A stretch of 64,000 bases of DNA. It comes from Symsagittifera roscoffensis. Taxonomy: Eukaryota > Xenacoelomorpha > Acoela > Convolutidae. This document shows, piece after piece, positions 45,099 through 58,100 of this stretch. The notes beneath the pieces were generated by a model, which was not told the origin of the DNA, searched no databases, and saw only the letters and a program-made list of their open reading frames with translations. Every line of letters starts with the position of its first letter. Position 1 is the stretch's first letter. The stretch covers positions 16,291,789 through 16,355,788 of the forward strand of contig NC_087062.1 in the NCBI RefSeq assembly GCF_963678635.1, written 5' to 3'. Made by a program: the position numbers and the translations under genes.

Positions 45099-48000
45099 AC
45101 ACCAAAAAGCATATATGTTTTGTTGTCGATGAGTGACTGATCCTTTTTATTTTTATAATTAATTATTTCTAACTTTTTGAAAAGCAGTTTGAGAAATCCT
45201 AAATTGTTTTTAATGGTTTGTTTTTATAACTTATTATAACGAAATTAACAAACGTTTTTTTTTTGAATTTCGCCTGCTTTGTAATATTTTATACATCAAT
45301 TTCATTTTTATAATAAGTTTTGAAAATGGAAAAGACTGATCGTTCCAGGGCAAAGCCCCAATGGTCCGATAGCCATTTAACTAGTCGAATAATTTTTAGT
45401 TAGAAAATAATGAAATAAGTTTTTGATTTTTGTTTGCCTTCTTTTCCCCAACAGCCAATACCAAATAGTAATTGTTACAATTTGAGCCGTATAGAGAATT
45501 ATTGTGACCTATTCGGGCCTCAAATCAAATTCGAAAAACGTCTTCTAGTGCTAAATAGTTCGCTACGTTACAATTTTTGATCACGCTTTGATCATTAAAG
45601 AAACATTTCAATTTTCAAACATAGAATTTTTAATCAAAATTGATCCCAGGTTAATTTTTTTAAAAAAATTAAACCGAGAGGTTGGGTAGCTTCATTGGGC
45701 TATTACAACTTTTTGTTGATAACTAGTTGTTTCGATAGCGAAAATTCCAAATTTGGGAGTGTTTTGCAATATGTTTTAAAATAAGTCGATATAACACAAG
45801 TGTACATAATAATGTTCCTGTGCTGTATTTGAAAGCAAAACGCTTAAAACAAAAAATTTCGTATTTTCTTACTTTGAACAAACAAGCAAACAAAACAGTC
45901 ATTTTACGTGCTTTTCACATGTGATTTATACCAGATAAGCAGCAGCTTCTTTTGAATCTCAAATTTGTTAATTTGTTCACATCTCAATTTTTTGTGTCTC
46001 GACTTGTGTCACAAAGTTTTTCGATGCAATAAATAGATTTTGTTTACCTAATCCACAACAAAAACAAGTTTTCAAACAGAAAATATGGAACAGTGTTTTT
46101 TATTACCCTTGCGATAAGCAAATGTGTTGCAATCTGGTACCGGTACTAGACTTTTAAATTAACTTTTTGAATACTTTCGTTCACGGGATTGGATCTCCAA
46201 TTTCAAGATATCCATTTCTACTCAATTTTTAATTTAACAGTTTAAATAAACAGCTATAGTTGAACAGCTGGTCTAGAGCCACTGATGCGATAGTGGGTCT
46301 ACATCGTAGAAAAATTCCACATATAACTTGATTTTGGTCGGCTTCATTGATTTCGTTCCAAGTTTTGTCGGCTTAATTGTAGGGTCTTTGTGAAAGTTTT
46401 CTGTAGGGTCTTTTAATTGTCGGCTTAATTTTTGAAAGTTTTCTGTAGACGTTTACAGTATTTGTTTCTTTTCAGTGGTTAAGTTTAGTTAATGAAATCC
46501 TAGTTTTGTGCACGCAAAAACTTCCTATTTTAAAGTAAAAAATTGTTTCAGTCTCAGTTTTTTTGGATGCATGGTTTTTGATTTTATTGGATTTATAAAT
46601 GCGTAGAGTTAGTTTAAATTTTGATTTTGCCGAGTTTTGTTGTTCTATTTCAAAGTTTTTTCCAAAAAAATCGCGATTTTCCAGAATTTTTTGCTATTTT
46701 GTTTTGACTGATCATTTTGTACGAGATTCAGGAGCGTGTTTTTGTCTGGCTGAAGTATTTGAAAATGAATGAATTCTCAATTTTTTAAATTCCTTACTGA
46801 TGTCTTTTTATATGATTTTTTTTGTGATCCAGCTCTCATATCGTTGCGTACCAGCTTCAAGTATGATATAATTGGCTTATTTGAAAAATCATATTTTTAG
46901 ATTTCTGTAAGTTGTTTATTGATTGAAACTTTTGCTTTAATTTTTGTTGTATTTCTTATTGTTTTCTATTTCCTCATTTTTATCATAGCTTATAGCAAAT
47001 AACGGAAAGTGGTTTTTCTAACGCCCAAATGCTTCTGTAACATCTTAAGGTTGTTTGTGTGATAATGGTTCTGAGAAGTAAATGAGTAGAGTTAGTGTAT
47101 CCTGAATCCTCCTTATATTGTAAGTAATTGATTTTTCTAACAATTGCAGAAAAAAAATTGCTTAGATTTCTCAAGCAGAATTTATTTGAGTTTTCACATT
47201 TCGTTTGAGACATATTATCTTTTGATTCTCGGCTTTTTTTTGTATGGCAAGTGGTCCAAAACTCAGATTCGCCTCTGCGTTTAAATTGTTTAATGCTAAA
47301 AGCTAGCAGTGTTTGGAAATCAAGCCGCGGCGATAGAGGTAATAGGCGCATGATCTCTACAATGCAGCACCGGATCATCTTAAGCATTTTGTAGCAAAAA
47401 GAAGAAATGATTATCTGGCTCCCATTTTTTGTCGCAATTGTCTTAGATCCTCATCATAGGTAATGAAAATAAATAAAGCGCTCATGATACTAAAATATCT
47501 CTCGCATATATCGGCAGCCACGGTAGACTTCACTAAGTATATGACTTGAGAGCAACCATACAATGAATTTTTTAAAAAGATTTCACAATGAGCAAGGAAT
47601 TTTTATGAAGTTTCCTGTGATTTTAAATTTTTTATGGGTATAAAACTGTTATGGTGGACAATGGAAAAGAGCTTTGGTTTCGAAAAAGCACCGGTTGATG
47701 TTGCTATGACTTTTTTTCTGGTATTCTTAACTCAGGTAGATTAGAAAGATATTTCTCCACGACGGGAATGACTTATAGAATAATGAGGCTAAAAAATGCG
47801 GAGAATTTGCGTGATGATACCGCGTACTGAAAAAACAAAAACAACAAAACAATTTTTAAATAATAAAAACGATGTATAATTGCAGTAAAAGGCAGTGATA
47901 TTGAAACAGTTCTGAAGTATCTAATCTTTAGTATTCAGTTTAAAAAGAGGGCTTTAGATACTCATTTGACACGGAAAGTAACTTCCTTTTTAAAATGAAT

Positions 48001-49460
48001 ACTAAAGATCAGAGACCCCAGAACTGTTTCAAATTCACTGCGTTTTTTCTGTGAAATAATTTTCGAAGAACTTGAATCAACGCTGGAGATAACGTTTTTT
48101 GATATAGGATTTCTCATTTTTGAGAAGGATTGGATTGCTTTTCTGAAAAGTTTTTTTTTTCAGAATATTGCTGACATTTAGGATAATGACCCAATTTTGT
48201 AAGCATTTCGAAAACGCTTTTAATAACCTTGTTGGCCAAAATTCTCTGATTCACGTATGAATTATGAGAAATTGTGCAAAAAAATATGTTTTGGTTTTTT
48301 TTAAAGAAAAGTTTAAAAAAAAGTGGTGAGCGTTGATTGCGCTCCATCAAATTTAGTAATTTTATCACTTCAAACACTTTTACTAATAATTATCAGTCCG
48401 TTGGCCATAAATGCATAAAAACAATACCAGAGAAGAACCATTTTAGAAAGGGAAGATATCTAATAGTCGACGCATGAGGCTCCTGCGTTCGGGCTCGCTG
48501 TTAAAAATTGAGATGATAACGAAATTCGTTTAAACTGCTCCATTTGTTGAGTTAGATTGCAGTGATAGGGCATGAAAATATTTGCTTATAAATGCAAATG
48601 TAACCCATGCTCCCAACTAATATATTACCAATAAAAAGAACGCATAGTTGTTTTGACTTTAGGGTTTTTTAAACCCTAAAATTTCTTGTTTCAATTTTTT
48701 TGTTTTGTTTCTCTCGCAATTTTTGGGAAATTTTAACAATTCGTGCGAGTTTTCTTTCGTTTCAGTCGCGAAGTTTTGCAACCGAATTTGAGTGCATTAG
48801 TGCTCAGCAAATGAGGCCATTTTTGTTCCCGTGTATTGGTATAACTATTAAATTTAGAAAATTAATGGAATGTATTTATCCGCTTTATTAGTGGCTAGTG
48901 CTTAGAAGACAGTAGAGGAAACTTGCGCAGTTGTGAAGAATTTAGATTCTACCACTATCAATTGTTGGCAGCATTTTTTTTTAACTTTTCAGAGCTTTTT
49001 TGGATTTTTTTTGCGAAAAACTAATGTTTTTGAAAAACACTTTTGCATTTTGTTGAATCAAGATAACCTAAATAGAAAAAACTGGTTCAATGGGTATTTT
49101 TTCTGTCAACTTTATAAATAAAATCACCTGTAAACGTAAAAGTAAATCACGCTTTTTCGCGCAATTTGCGTTTTTGTTGTCATGTTTAATTGTTAATTGA
49201 TCATAATATGTAAGATATTTAAGATATTTTCCTTTTTTTATTTTGGTTGTGGTCTGAATACCCCAAGTTTTGAAATTAAATTGCTCAAATTTTTTTTCAT
49301 CCTTTTTTTGCTTCTGGTTCACTGGGCGTCTACTTACGTTTTTTTGTCTAACTTGATGGCCAATCGTTGATTACTGAAAGCCTATTTAAGGCTGGGGGTT
49401 GTGTTTTCAGCTATTTTTTTCAAATTTATTTTTAGATTTTTTCTAACCAAAAATTTTCAA
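45099..49460. other. 3' flank of the FkbM pseudogene
   Basis: No intact gene was seen. It matches 36594-41102 with indels. The minus-strand ORF at 46983-47387 (134 codons) resembles that at 38457-38666 and looks like decayed coding sequence. An imperfect inverted repeat lies at about 47890-48045. A foldback-family fragment is near 45340-45380. Confidence 0.5.
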
Positions 49461-50281
49461 CTTTTAAACCTATTTTTTGGTCTCAGGTTTTTTAGTCTTG
49501 TTTTCTATTCGCTAGTTTGTGATATAAAATTCCGCTTTGTCTTTGTTCAAAAAAATTTTCTTGATAAATTTCATGCTATGAAAAAACTTAAGCAGAGAGT
49601 TATTAGACCGACAGTTGAACTTTTTCAAAAAGCTTGAATATAAAAAGTTTTGGTAACAGTAGTTTCGGTAACCAATTATTCGAGTTATTTTGTTAAACAA
49701 ATTGGTAAACTGGAACGGTCAATATTTCGATATGATAACGCTTGCTTATCGCAAGCATAATAAATTGTCAAAATACAATAAAAAACAATCAGAACAAACA
49801 AAATGAAAAATTTTCGAAATTTCTTCTTCGGACTTGAGACCGACATATGTGTTAAAAAAATCATAACACTATGTGATCATTGTTGCCAAATTTTATTATT
49901 TAATTTTGTTTGGAAAAGTGTTTGACGGTTTTTAATGCTGATGGTTGTTTTTTTTTCAAAGTTTTTTTTTTAAATATGAATTTTTTGACCGTTGAAAATT
50001 TGGAAATTCGCTTTTCTTCAATTAAACTGATGTTGATTTTTGACCACTTGATGACTGGACCTAACAGTGAAAAAATGGCCCATGCATTCCAAAAAATCTG
50101 CTAACTGTTTTTTTACTCAAGCTTGAAAACAATTCATGTATGAAATTAAGTAATCAAAAATGCCAACCAAACGGATATGTAGCTCCCATAGCAAATTCTA
50201 AGCAAGTCTAAGTTTCAGTTTATTGAGCTGGTAAAAATAATTCACGATCTGTTTAGTTTTATCGTTTGATGCTTGGCATTT
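49461..50281. other. AT-rich intergenic DNA between convergent genes
   Basis: This lies downstream of the second duplicated unit and downstream of the decarboxylase stop codon. No gene, RNA or clear repeat was recognised; short ORFs on both strands lack features. Confidence 0.5.
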
Positions 50282-53200
50282 CTAGTAATTTTTGAGGAAC
50301 CGAGATATTTCGATTCCATGTTCTTTGATCAACTGTATCATTTTTTCTAGATGCTGTTCCTCTAGATTCGGGTTTCCACTCATGAATCTAAGCACTTTTG
50401 TACTCTTTGAAATATTATCATCTTTCAGCTGCAAGTTGTTTTTCGAATCAGGCACAGTAGCACAATGCAGCCAAACATCCCCAGATTCTAAAAGACTCTT
50501 TGCTATTGATCCAGTCAAGGAGTTCAGTATTCCAAATGCTTTTTCTTCGTCTGTTTCAAAAATGGCGCGCATGTCTTCAGGAATGTAAACAAAATGCACT
50601 AAGGTAATTGCGTTTTCAGGCGATATAAGAACCATATCAGAGTCGGCTTTGATCTTTTCTATTAATTTGACAGTCATTTCTTGACGCCTTTCAACCATCA
50701 ATCCTATTTGTTCAACACCCAGGTGTTTTAAAAACAAGTACAAAGGTAGCGATCTGGACTGTCGTGGCATAAGAGAGGGCGGATATTGATGGTAGTCGTG
50801 CGTTCGGCCATCTTCAGACGATGCTATTGTAGCTTCTACCGTGATTTGTTTTGCTGGGTCTTTAACAAGTACTACCCCACATGTATTAGGCAGACAAAGC
50901 GTCTAAATTTAACGCAATAATGAAATTTTTGACCTCATTCATTGGGCAAAGACCATTTTTGTCTTACAACCAGAAACCGTTTTTTAAGGTCGACAAAGTT
51001 GATTTTTCGAGCTCTCCCAAAGCACTAAAAAGTCCGTTTTGTCCTAATTTTCTGCGCCGCATCCAAATTTTTTTTTAAAAAAGTGGCCAAAAAAGGCGGT
51101 TTTAAGCACTTTTTGGAAAATTTTGACCAAAAAAATGCATTTATTGGGCGCGAGCTCCACCCTCAAAATTAGTATATATTGGCGCCACAAGCGCCTTTTG
51201 AAAAATTTTAGGGTACGTCACCAAAAATGGATATCTCAAAATAGTACAAAGGGGGACCCTTTGGGCCGGCAGGGGTTCGAATCCCTAAGGAAAAGCGTCA
51301 ACCCCCCGCCTTATCCCCAAATCCGCCCCTGAAATTGACTCAATTTAAAAAATCTGATTCACTAAGTAAAATTTTTATTTCGCTGGCAAATTGGATGATT
51401 AAATTCCATTTTCGATACTAGAAATTGATCACGTTTTTCATGACCTTTACATTTTTGCTCTTCGATCGCGCAGTTTGCCTTCCTTTTAACGAAGGAAATG
51501 GAATGAAATAAAAAGAAATCAAAAGTCAAAGCACGAAGAAATAAACTTGAGCTTGAACAAAATTTTGGAGACTTATCTTGAAACAAAAACAGAAAAAATC
51601 ATTGCGACCTATATAAGAGTCTAAACTACTTCATCGACTCTTAATAATAACCTCGAAATATTTTTGACAACCTCACCTTGTGTGGGTCTAGAGTGATACT
51701 GTCTGCCATTTCAATTCCCTTCAAGTGATCATCCTTAATCTTCTTCGAGAAGAGCATGTGGGTTGCGAATGAAATTTCAACATGCATCCAAATATCATGC
51801 TGGTCGCAAGTTTCTCTTATCGCGACAAAGTTATCGCAAACTTCTGAGTTCTCGTATCCTGATTCTTTTTTCCAGTTAACACTTCATTGCGTTTTTAAAA
51901 TTTCTGCTAATTTGAAACATGTCAGTACAACCAATTTATCAATGGTGTGACGATATGTTCTTCACATCCCATTACATTTTTGTCAAGTTTTGAACATTCA
52001 GTCGAATTTGACATCCTTTTCAAATTTCTAAAAATTTTACGATAGAAGTGAGAAACTGGAAAAAAGGCGACCTGCGTAGCAAACAAGTGATATGATCTTA
52101 AGTTTCTCAGACTCAACTCTCTTGATTGTTTCTCGAAGGCGTTGCATGTCGTACTTTAACTCTTTTGCTGGAACTCCAATGACATTTTGGGTCCCAATCC
52201 CGATCCATCCTGCTGCCAGTCTGACACAAGGATCAGAGTCACCAGGAACCAAAATCACCATTTTAGACCTGTAGCATGCAAATGAAAAAAATTAACAATG
52301 CTCTGAACCTTTAGTAATATCTTTTCGACGTGGAAAACTTAATTAAAACAAAAAAAAATCATCTTTTATTACGCAATATGTTGCATTCCCTTCCGTAGTG
52401 CACCGGGAAAAGCTGCTTCTCTAGCGCATAACATGGCGGTCATAGTGCAAGCTTCTCTCCCTGATGTAACCAGTCCTCCGGCATTGTTAGGGGAGCTAGG
52501 GTTTTCAATGACGTCATAACTGACTAGTTCCCTGAGCCAGTTGATCACTATGGTGTCTATTACAGTGGTAACAGCTGCAGCGGGTGTCGAACGAACGATG
52601 TTCTGAAATTAAGATATAAAGATGTTTTTTCCCGGCAAATGGAGAAACAATAATGTGGCGAACGGGCAGTCGGGGTTCAATTTGCGGTTTATATTTAAAC
52701 AAAAAAGAATTATTTTTTGAAGAAAACACTAGCAGAAACACTAGCAGAACTTAAGCGGTCGCCTACATTTTCCTGTGCAATTATAAGTACCTTAATGAAA
52801 ACTCGTATATGCTCAAAAGTGGTATCATATGAAAGCCCTATTTTTTGTGATTCGAGTTTTTAAAAATCAAAAATATTTAAAGAGAAAATCTTGACAGAAT
52901 GTTTTCAATTTTCAGACAAAACTAGACAGAAACTGATGAAACTTCGGCACTTAATTTTGCTACAATTTTAATGTTGTTTTGGCAGCCATCAAATCTCATT
53001 GCTGCAGTTTTTTACTTAAGTAAATTGCTTTGGGAAAAATTAAAACATAGCCAACAGACAGTTGGGACATAGCACAACAGACTGTTGTAAAAGAGTCAAT
53101 GCACTCAAGGGAACATAAAAAAGACAAATTTTGTGAAAAACTTCAACTTTGGAATTTTTTTTTAAAAAAAGCCTTAATCCTCATGGAATTTCAAAATAAA

Positions 53201-55104
53201 ATTTTGATTAATACATTTTTGTTTAAAGTAACTCAATTTGAGAAAACTTGATCAATCGGTAAAACTTTGATTCCACTAGGAAATCCAAAAAATAAAGCCC
53301 ACCTTCGAAACTAAAAGTTGTTCAATTTTTGCGCTATTTCCTTGTTCATATTTGGAGAGCGCAGTTCACCTACGTTTTCGCTTATCAATTTGAATCGAAT
53401 TCAAAAAGTGTATTTACACATTAGCGCATTCATAAACGCATAACTAAGTTTGAATACGTATCTGTAGATATAAAAGCAGTTTAAGATTTTTTCGTGGAAA
53501 AATCACCAAGACCTATACGAGAATCTTCAATAGGTTCAGTGTCTCTTAAAAAGAGCCAATGAACGCAAATAAACAGGAGTTGGTTTTTTTAATCTAATTT
53601 TTAAATTGAAAAGTAAAAACAAGATGACCTTGAAGCTCTTTGAATTTCAGGAACAATTTATGATTGGCGCTCTTCTGATGAAGTTAACATAATTTGAAAA
53701 AAAAAACTGGATTAACAAGCACAGTTTGTTTTCCGATGTGAAATCTGAAAATTCCACTTTCGATACTAGAAATCGATTACGTTTTTCTTGATTTTTACAC
53801 ATTTTGTGTTCGATATTGAAATTTTCCGGGTCTAGGACAACCATCCGATATGTCAAGCGTCCGCTAGGTCAACAATCGAGCTCATATAAATTTTACGTAT
53901 TTTTTTAAAAATAGAATTCAGAAAAGAACACATACTTCAGTTAGCCGATTCCATTTTTTTGGTTTTTCGGATGTTTAACATATCGCATGTTTGCACGGTA
54001 ACCTTTTGCTTACCTTTTAACAAGAAATAACTGAATTTAAAATGAAAATTAAAAATGCGAAAAATCAAATTTAAGCTGAAACAAATTTTAAGATTTTTCC
54101 TCAAAAAGAATCAAAAAAATCATCTCAACATATATAAGAATTTATACTAAATTCATCAACATTTTGAAAAAAAAATCCAATTTTTTGAAGTTTTCAATTT
54201 TATTGTGCGTTGATTTTCTTTGAGGCATTGGCAAATATATGGCAATTTTTGGCATGTGCATTTATAAGTAAGGAATTGGCCTTTAAATGCGAGAAACTGG
54301 CTTCAGAAATGCGAAAAACAGGCAATACGACGCCCCCTCGACTCGGGGATTCGATCCTCTGCCGGTACTATTTTGGACCTTTGGTACTGTTTAACCCTTT
54401 GATACTGTTTAACTCTTTGGTAGTATTTTAGGACATCCTTTTTTGGCTGATCGACTTTAAAATGTTTCTAAAGGCGCCTTAGGCGTCAATACATATTAGT
54501 TTTGAGGGGGGATCGCGCGCCGGAAAACGCGGTTTTTCGGTCTCCATTTCAAAAAAGCTTAGAAACGCTCGTTTTGACTTGTTTTTCCAAAATTTGCCTG
54601 CTGTGAAGAAAAATTTTGGTCTAAATAAGGTCTTTATAGTAATCTAGAAGATCTTAGAAAATCAGTTTGATTGACAACTGGTCGACAAAATTTTCAATTT
54701 TTTTTTTGAAAATCCGCCCCTCGAAAAAATCTTAGATCCACATGTGAATAAAATGGTCCATTAAAAAACTCTAGTAAGATCATTCCATAACAACTTTGTT
54801 CGGTAATGAATTCTGTATAGCAATGAATTTCTCATTTAAAATAAATTGTAGAATGGTATACACTTACAGCCTAGTAACCTCTCATACGAAAATGAACCTA
54901 TTAAAACTGATCCCTGTTTGATAGAGAGACTAAAACAGATCCCACTTGAATTGCATACCTGGTTGAAGAATGTGGCTGCTATTGCTGCACAAACTCCAGC
55001 TGTTGAGTTTCCACATTCAGAGAAGCCCATTGAGTAGAGAGATGACAAATTGGGCATATAGGGAGCAATATGGTCGTGAATGATTCGCATCAACGAGTGA
55101 AAAT
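50282..55104 (-). CDS. Group II PLP-dependent decarboxylase-like gene, last five exons (partial)
   Basis: In coding order the exons are 55104-54959, 52602-52373, 52268-52072, 51858-51677 and 50902-50282, with GT-AG introns and consistent phases; earlier exons lie beyond this stretch and were not found. The protein follows the group II decarboxylase plan: GGLVTSGREACTMTAMLCAR, then VPGDSDPCVRLAAGWIGIGT, then IWMHVEISF, then ADSITLDPHK with the PLP-binding lysine as the last residue of its exon, then LPNTCGVVLVKD and a C-terminal domain containing RSLPLYLFLKHLG. Two usual active-site features differ: the Asp of HVDAA is Glu, and the His that stacks on PLP is not evident. HVE and the SLPLYLFLKHLG stretch recall the PDXDC1 branch, but this protein ends about 207 residues after the lysine, without the long PDXDC1 tail. 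Substrate and activity are unknown. Confidence 0.85.
51000..51355 (+). repeat. tRNA-related repeat, inverted partner of 54290-54740
   Basis: It contains a strong B-box match, GGGGTTCGAATCCCTAAGG, near 51265, and landmarks GGGCGCGAGCTCCACCCTCA and TTGGCGCC. These recur in reverse complement at 54336-54520. It lies in the intron before the last decarboxylase exon. It is SINE-like; no complete tRNA fold is evident. Confidence 0.55.
51360..51675. repeat. Intronic repeat family, copy 1
   Basis: The stretch with TTTCGATACTAGAAATTGAT and ACGTTTTTC is repeated at about 53220-53560 and 53640-54170 in diverged form. All three copies lie in introns of the decarboxylase gene. Confidence 0.6.
53220..54170. 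repeat. Intronic repeat family, copies 2 and 3
   Basis: Two diverged copies of the repeat at 51360-51675 follow each other here. The second has TTTCGATACTAGAAATCGAT with a continuation similar to the first copy, including the AAGCTGAAACAAATTTT-type stretch near 54075. No coding potential was seen. Confidence 0.55.
54290..54740 (-). repeat. tRNA-related repeat, inverted partner of 51000-51355
   Basis: It has GGGGATTCGATCCTCTGCCGG near 54338 and GGCGTCAATACATATTAG near 54484, matching 51000-51355 in the opposite orientation. The two inverted copies flank three decarboxylase exons. Confidence 0.55.
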
Positions 55105-58100
55105 CTAAATTGAAATAAACTCTGGTTAAAAAAATAGTGGAACAAAATCAGCTTGATCCGACTACCCTTTATTGTTCTGTAAACTAAAAATATATATTTT
55201 TAAAAATGGTTAAATTTAAATTTCCAAAAACGGTTTTTGTAGACTTTTTGAAAATTCTCCCACCACACGCTATTTAAAGTTCAAAGTGACGTAAATAGCG
55301 ACTGGAAACGTATGAATAACTCCGAAGAGCTGGCTTCGAGCCAATGTGGTACGATTTCTGAGGATAATTGAATCGGGGGCTATTCTCATGCGCGAAGGAC
55401 CGAATCCGTGAAAAAAACTCGTGAGCGAAGGACCGAAAACAAAATTAGCCGAAAGTCAATTTTTAAAAAGAAGCAATTGCTATTCAATTAAAATGAATTA
55501 AATGAAGCAACATTTTGCTTTTTTCATAGCTTAACTTTTGAAATATAAAATTTGTTCCAATTCGGCGGTAGTGAGTGACAATTTGAAAAACTGCATATTT
55601 CTGCCGTTTTCATATTCGGTCAATATCAATATTCAGTCCCTGTAAATGTTTACTTTCTTTCCAAACTTAAGATTAAAGAAATCTGATTGGCTGATTTTTC
55701 TGTTTGCGCATTCGGTCCTCCGCGTATGAGGATACCACCTTTCTAAATCACTAATATTACAAATTTTTCCAGATAAAAATTCTACTTTAATTTGAGCGTA
55801 GGACATCAATCCATTTCCAACTGTATAAAGTCGTTAAAAAACACAATTAAAATACAACCTAAATCTTTTCAACTTGAAAAAGCGTTAATGATGATGGCAT
55901 TTTTTGACAAAACTAGATAAACAGGTAATTGATTAAACTAAAACAATATGTAAAAAATCGTGAGCCAGTTTTTACTCAAGATCTAATTTTTCGAAAGTGC
56001 AATATTGAGGGAAAGTGAAAAAGAGCTATCATCAAACCAAAACAGATTTAATCCTACAACTTTTAAAAATACTTCTGATCTTCAGTTTCTCTAATTCATA
56101 TGTGATTTATGTTTTGTTCCGACTTTCGAAAGTATGGAATACATGTGCTCGGGGTCACCACGTCTCGATTTGCTCATCACTAAACTATTCTGACTGATTT
56201 GAAGATTGCCGCGAAACGCTCAGTAAGAGACTAACGTGACTATAAGAGCGCTGTGATACTCTGATGCTGAAAACTTAACGCGCATTTTTACGCGTGGTTA
56301 ATTATCCAGCACCATAAAACCGTTCCAATTTCAATTAAGGCAGGCTAATTGGTCTTACTAATTCCGTAGACGATTCTTAATATTCTGCTTAAAGTTTCCT
56401 TTATAGTAGCAGTCTTGTTGTTTATATTTTATTTACGTATTTAAGATTGTGTATAAAAGCGTATGTATGAATCTTCGACGCTGATTGCAAGTGTTGCAAA
56501 CTCTTGAAAAACGTCTCTTTTTTTGTCTGGTTGGATTTGTTTCACTCCGTTTTCAAAATTACGCTTAGATAATTGATAATAACCAATTACTATGCAAATT
56601 TTGTGAAAATAAAATTGATACAAAAGCCTATTTTTATTTCAACAATATTATAAGCAACTATAATCATGAAAGCAGCGATTTTATTTGATTTTTGTTCTAC
56701 AAAAACGTCTTTTTAAATGGTTGTAAACAATTGTAATCTCTTACTTGCCAGAGTGTTTTTATAACGTCAAAACTTATTTCATATAGTGGTTTAAGTTTTT
56801 AATCAATAACAAAGTTTCTAAAAATAAGAAACCTTGTCACCTTTTATTATATCTGAACAAAAAAATTTAACACGAAACAAAATTCTGGAGAAATTAATCT
56901 AAAATAGTTAAAAACTACTCCGCTTGATGAAAAAAAAAATACACTTAATTCAATCTTCAAATTACATGTTCGTACTTTTTGGGAAAAACAAAAGAAGTGC
57001 ATCATGAACGAATTAATTTTAAAAAAAGTGAGGAAAGAACGTTTTCAATTCGAGCTGTTTTTGAAACTTCCAAATTATTTTTCTAGACCTTCACAGAGAC
57101 CAACGTCTACTAAATTTAAATTATTGGAAGTTTATATTCAAAGTCGAAAATAAAATTGAAAAGTAAAAAAGATTATATTCAATTGAAATGGTTAAATTTC
57201 AAAAAAAAAAAACATGATTCGAGCCCAAATTGTGCACTGAATATGCGCTCAATTTGGAGTCTGCATATTCATGCAATTATGAGCCAAATCGTTTATCTTG
57301 TTAAAATTTTGTCGGATTGATCAAAAGAGATGAAAGAATAAAAGAAAAACAAAAAAGGCGTCCTTGTTGCGGAATCCGCTTACACTTCATAAAAAACACA
57401 GTTTGGCCTCGTGATGAAAAATTGGCTTAGAAATTGATTTTAATCAATCGCAGTTGTATTGAAAAACAGAAGAAATAATCATTGACTATAAGATGCCATG
57501 TAATTTATCAAAATTTATTGTAAACAAGAAATGTTATTTTTACTTATACATCGGCTTTAAAACATTTTTTTTCTCAATTTTAGCAAACTATTAGTAAAGC
57601 CGTAATATTATCGACTGATCACGCTTGAAATTGGATGCGGGTTATAACTAGTTTGTTCTGGTTATTTGACTACATCTAGGAGAAAAAAAAACGCAGGGCA
57701 CGAGAAGAAAATAACTTCAGAAGAGACATTTTGTTCACCGCGCAAAAGCAGTTGCCTTTCATGGTAGCTGTAAAACTAATGAAATATGCCTTCTTTAAAC
57801 AATTTGCTGCAATGTTTGCAGCAATCGATAGCAAAAATTTTTTCCATTTACAAACGAATTTCAGCTAAAAGTTTAGTGTGTTGCAGTTTCCGCGGCTACT
57901 AGTTACTTTAAACATTTTTTTATGCAGCAGGCTTACTGAGGGTTCAACTGAACAAGGGACAAAATGGATGGTCTGCTTTAACGCGTTTTTCGTGGGGATC
58001 AAATTTCAACAAAAAATCTAACTGATACTCAAGAAAATTTTTTGAACCAGATTCAGAACAGATTTTAGATGAATGGCTCGTTGCTATTTCCGCAGCAGCC

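Larger units (their letters stand above)
41103..49460. repeat. Tandem duplication 1, second unit (about 8.4 kb)
   Basis: This is the second copy of 32391-41102. It carries FkbM exons 2-4 only, because the breakpoint lies in intron 1. It lacks the 450-bp SINE-like insertion of the first unit and has its own stretch around 42225-42420 that the first unit lacks. Confidence 0.85.

Noticed and set aside
51250-51300. A functional tRNA gene suggested by GGTTCGAATCC
   Set aside because: Only a B box and part of a T arm can be made out. No acceptor stem, D arm or anticodon arm could be folded, so it is treated as a SINE-like repeat.
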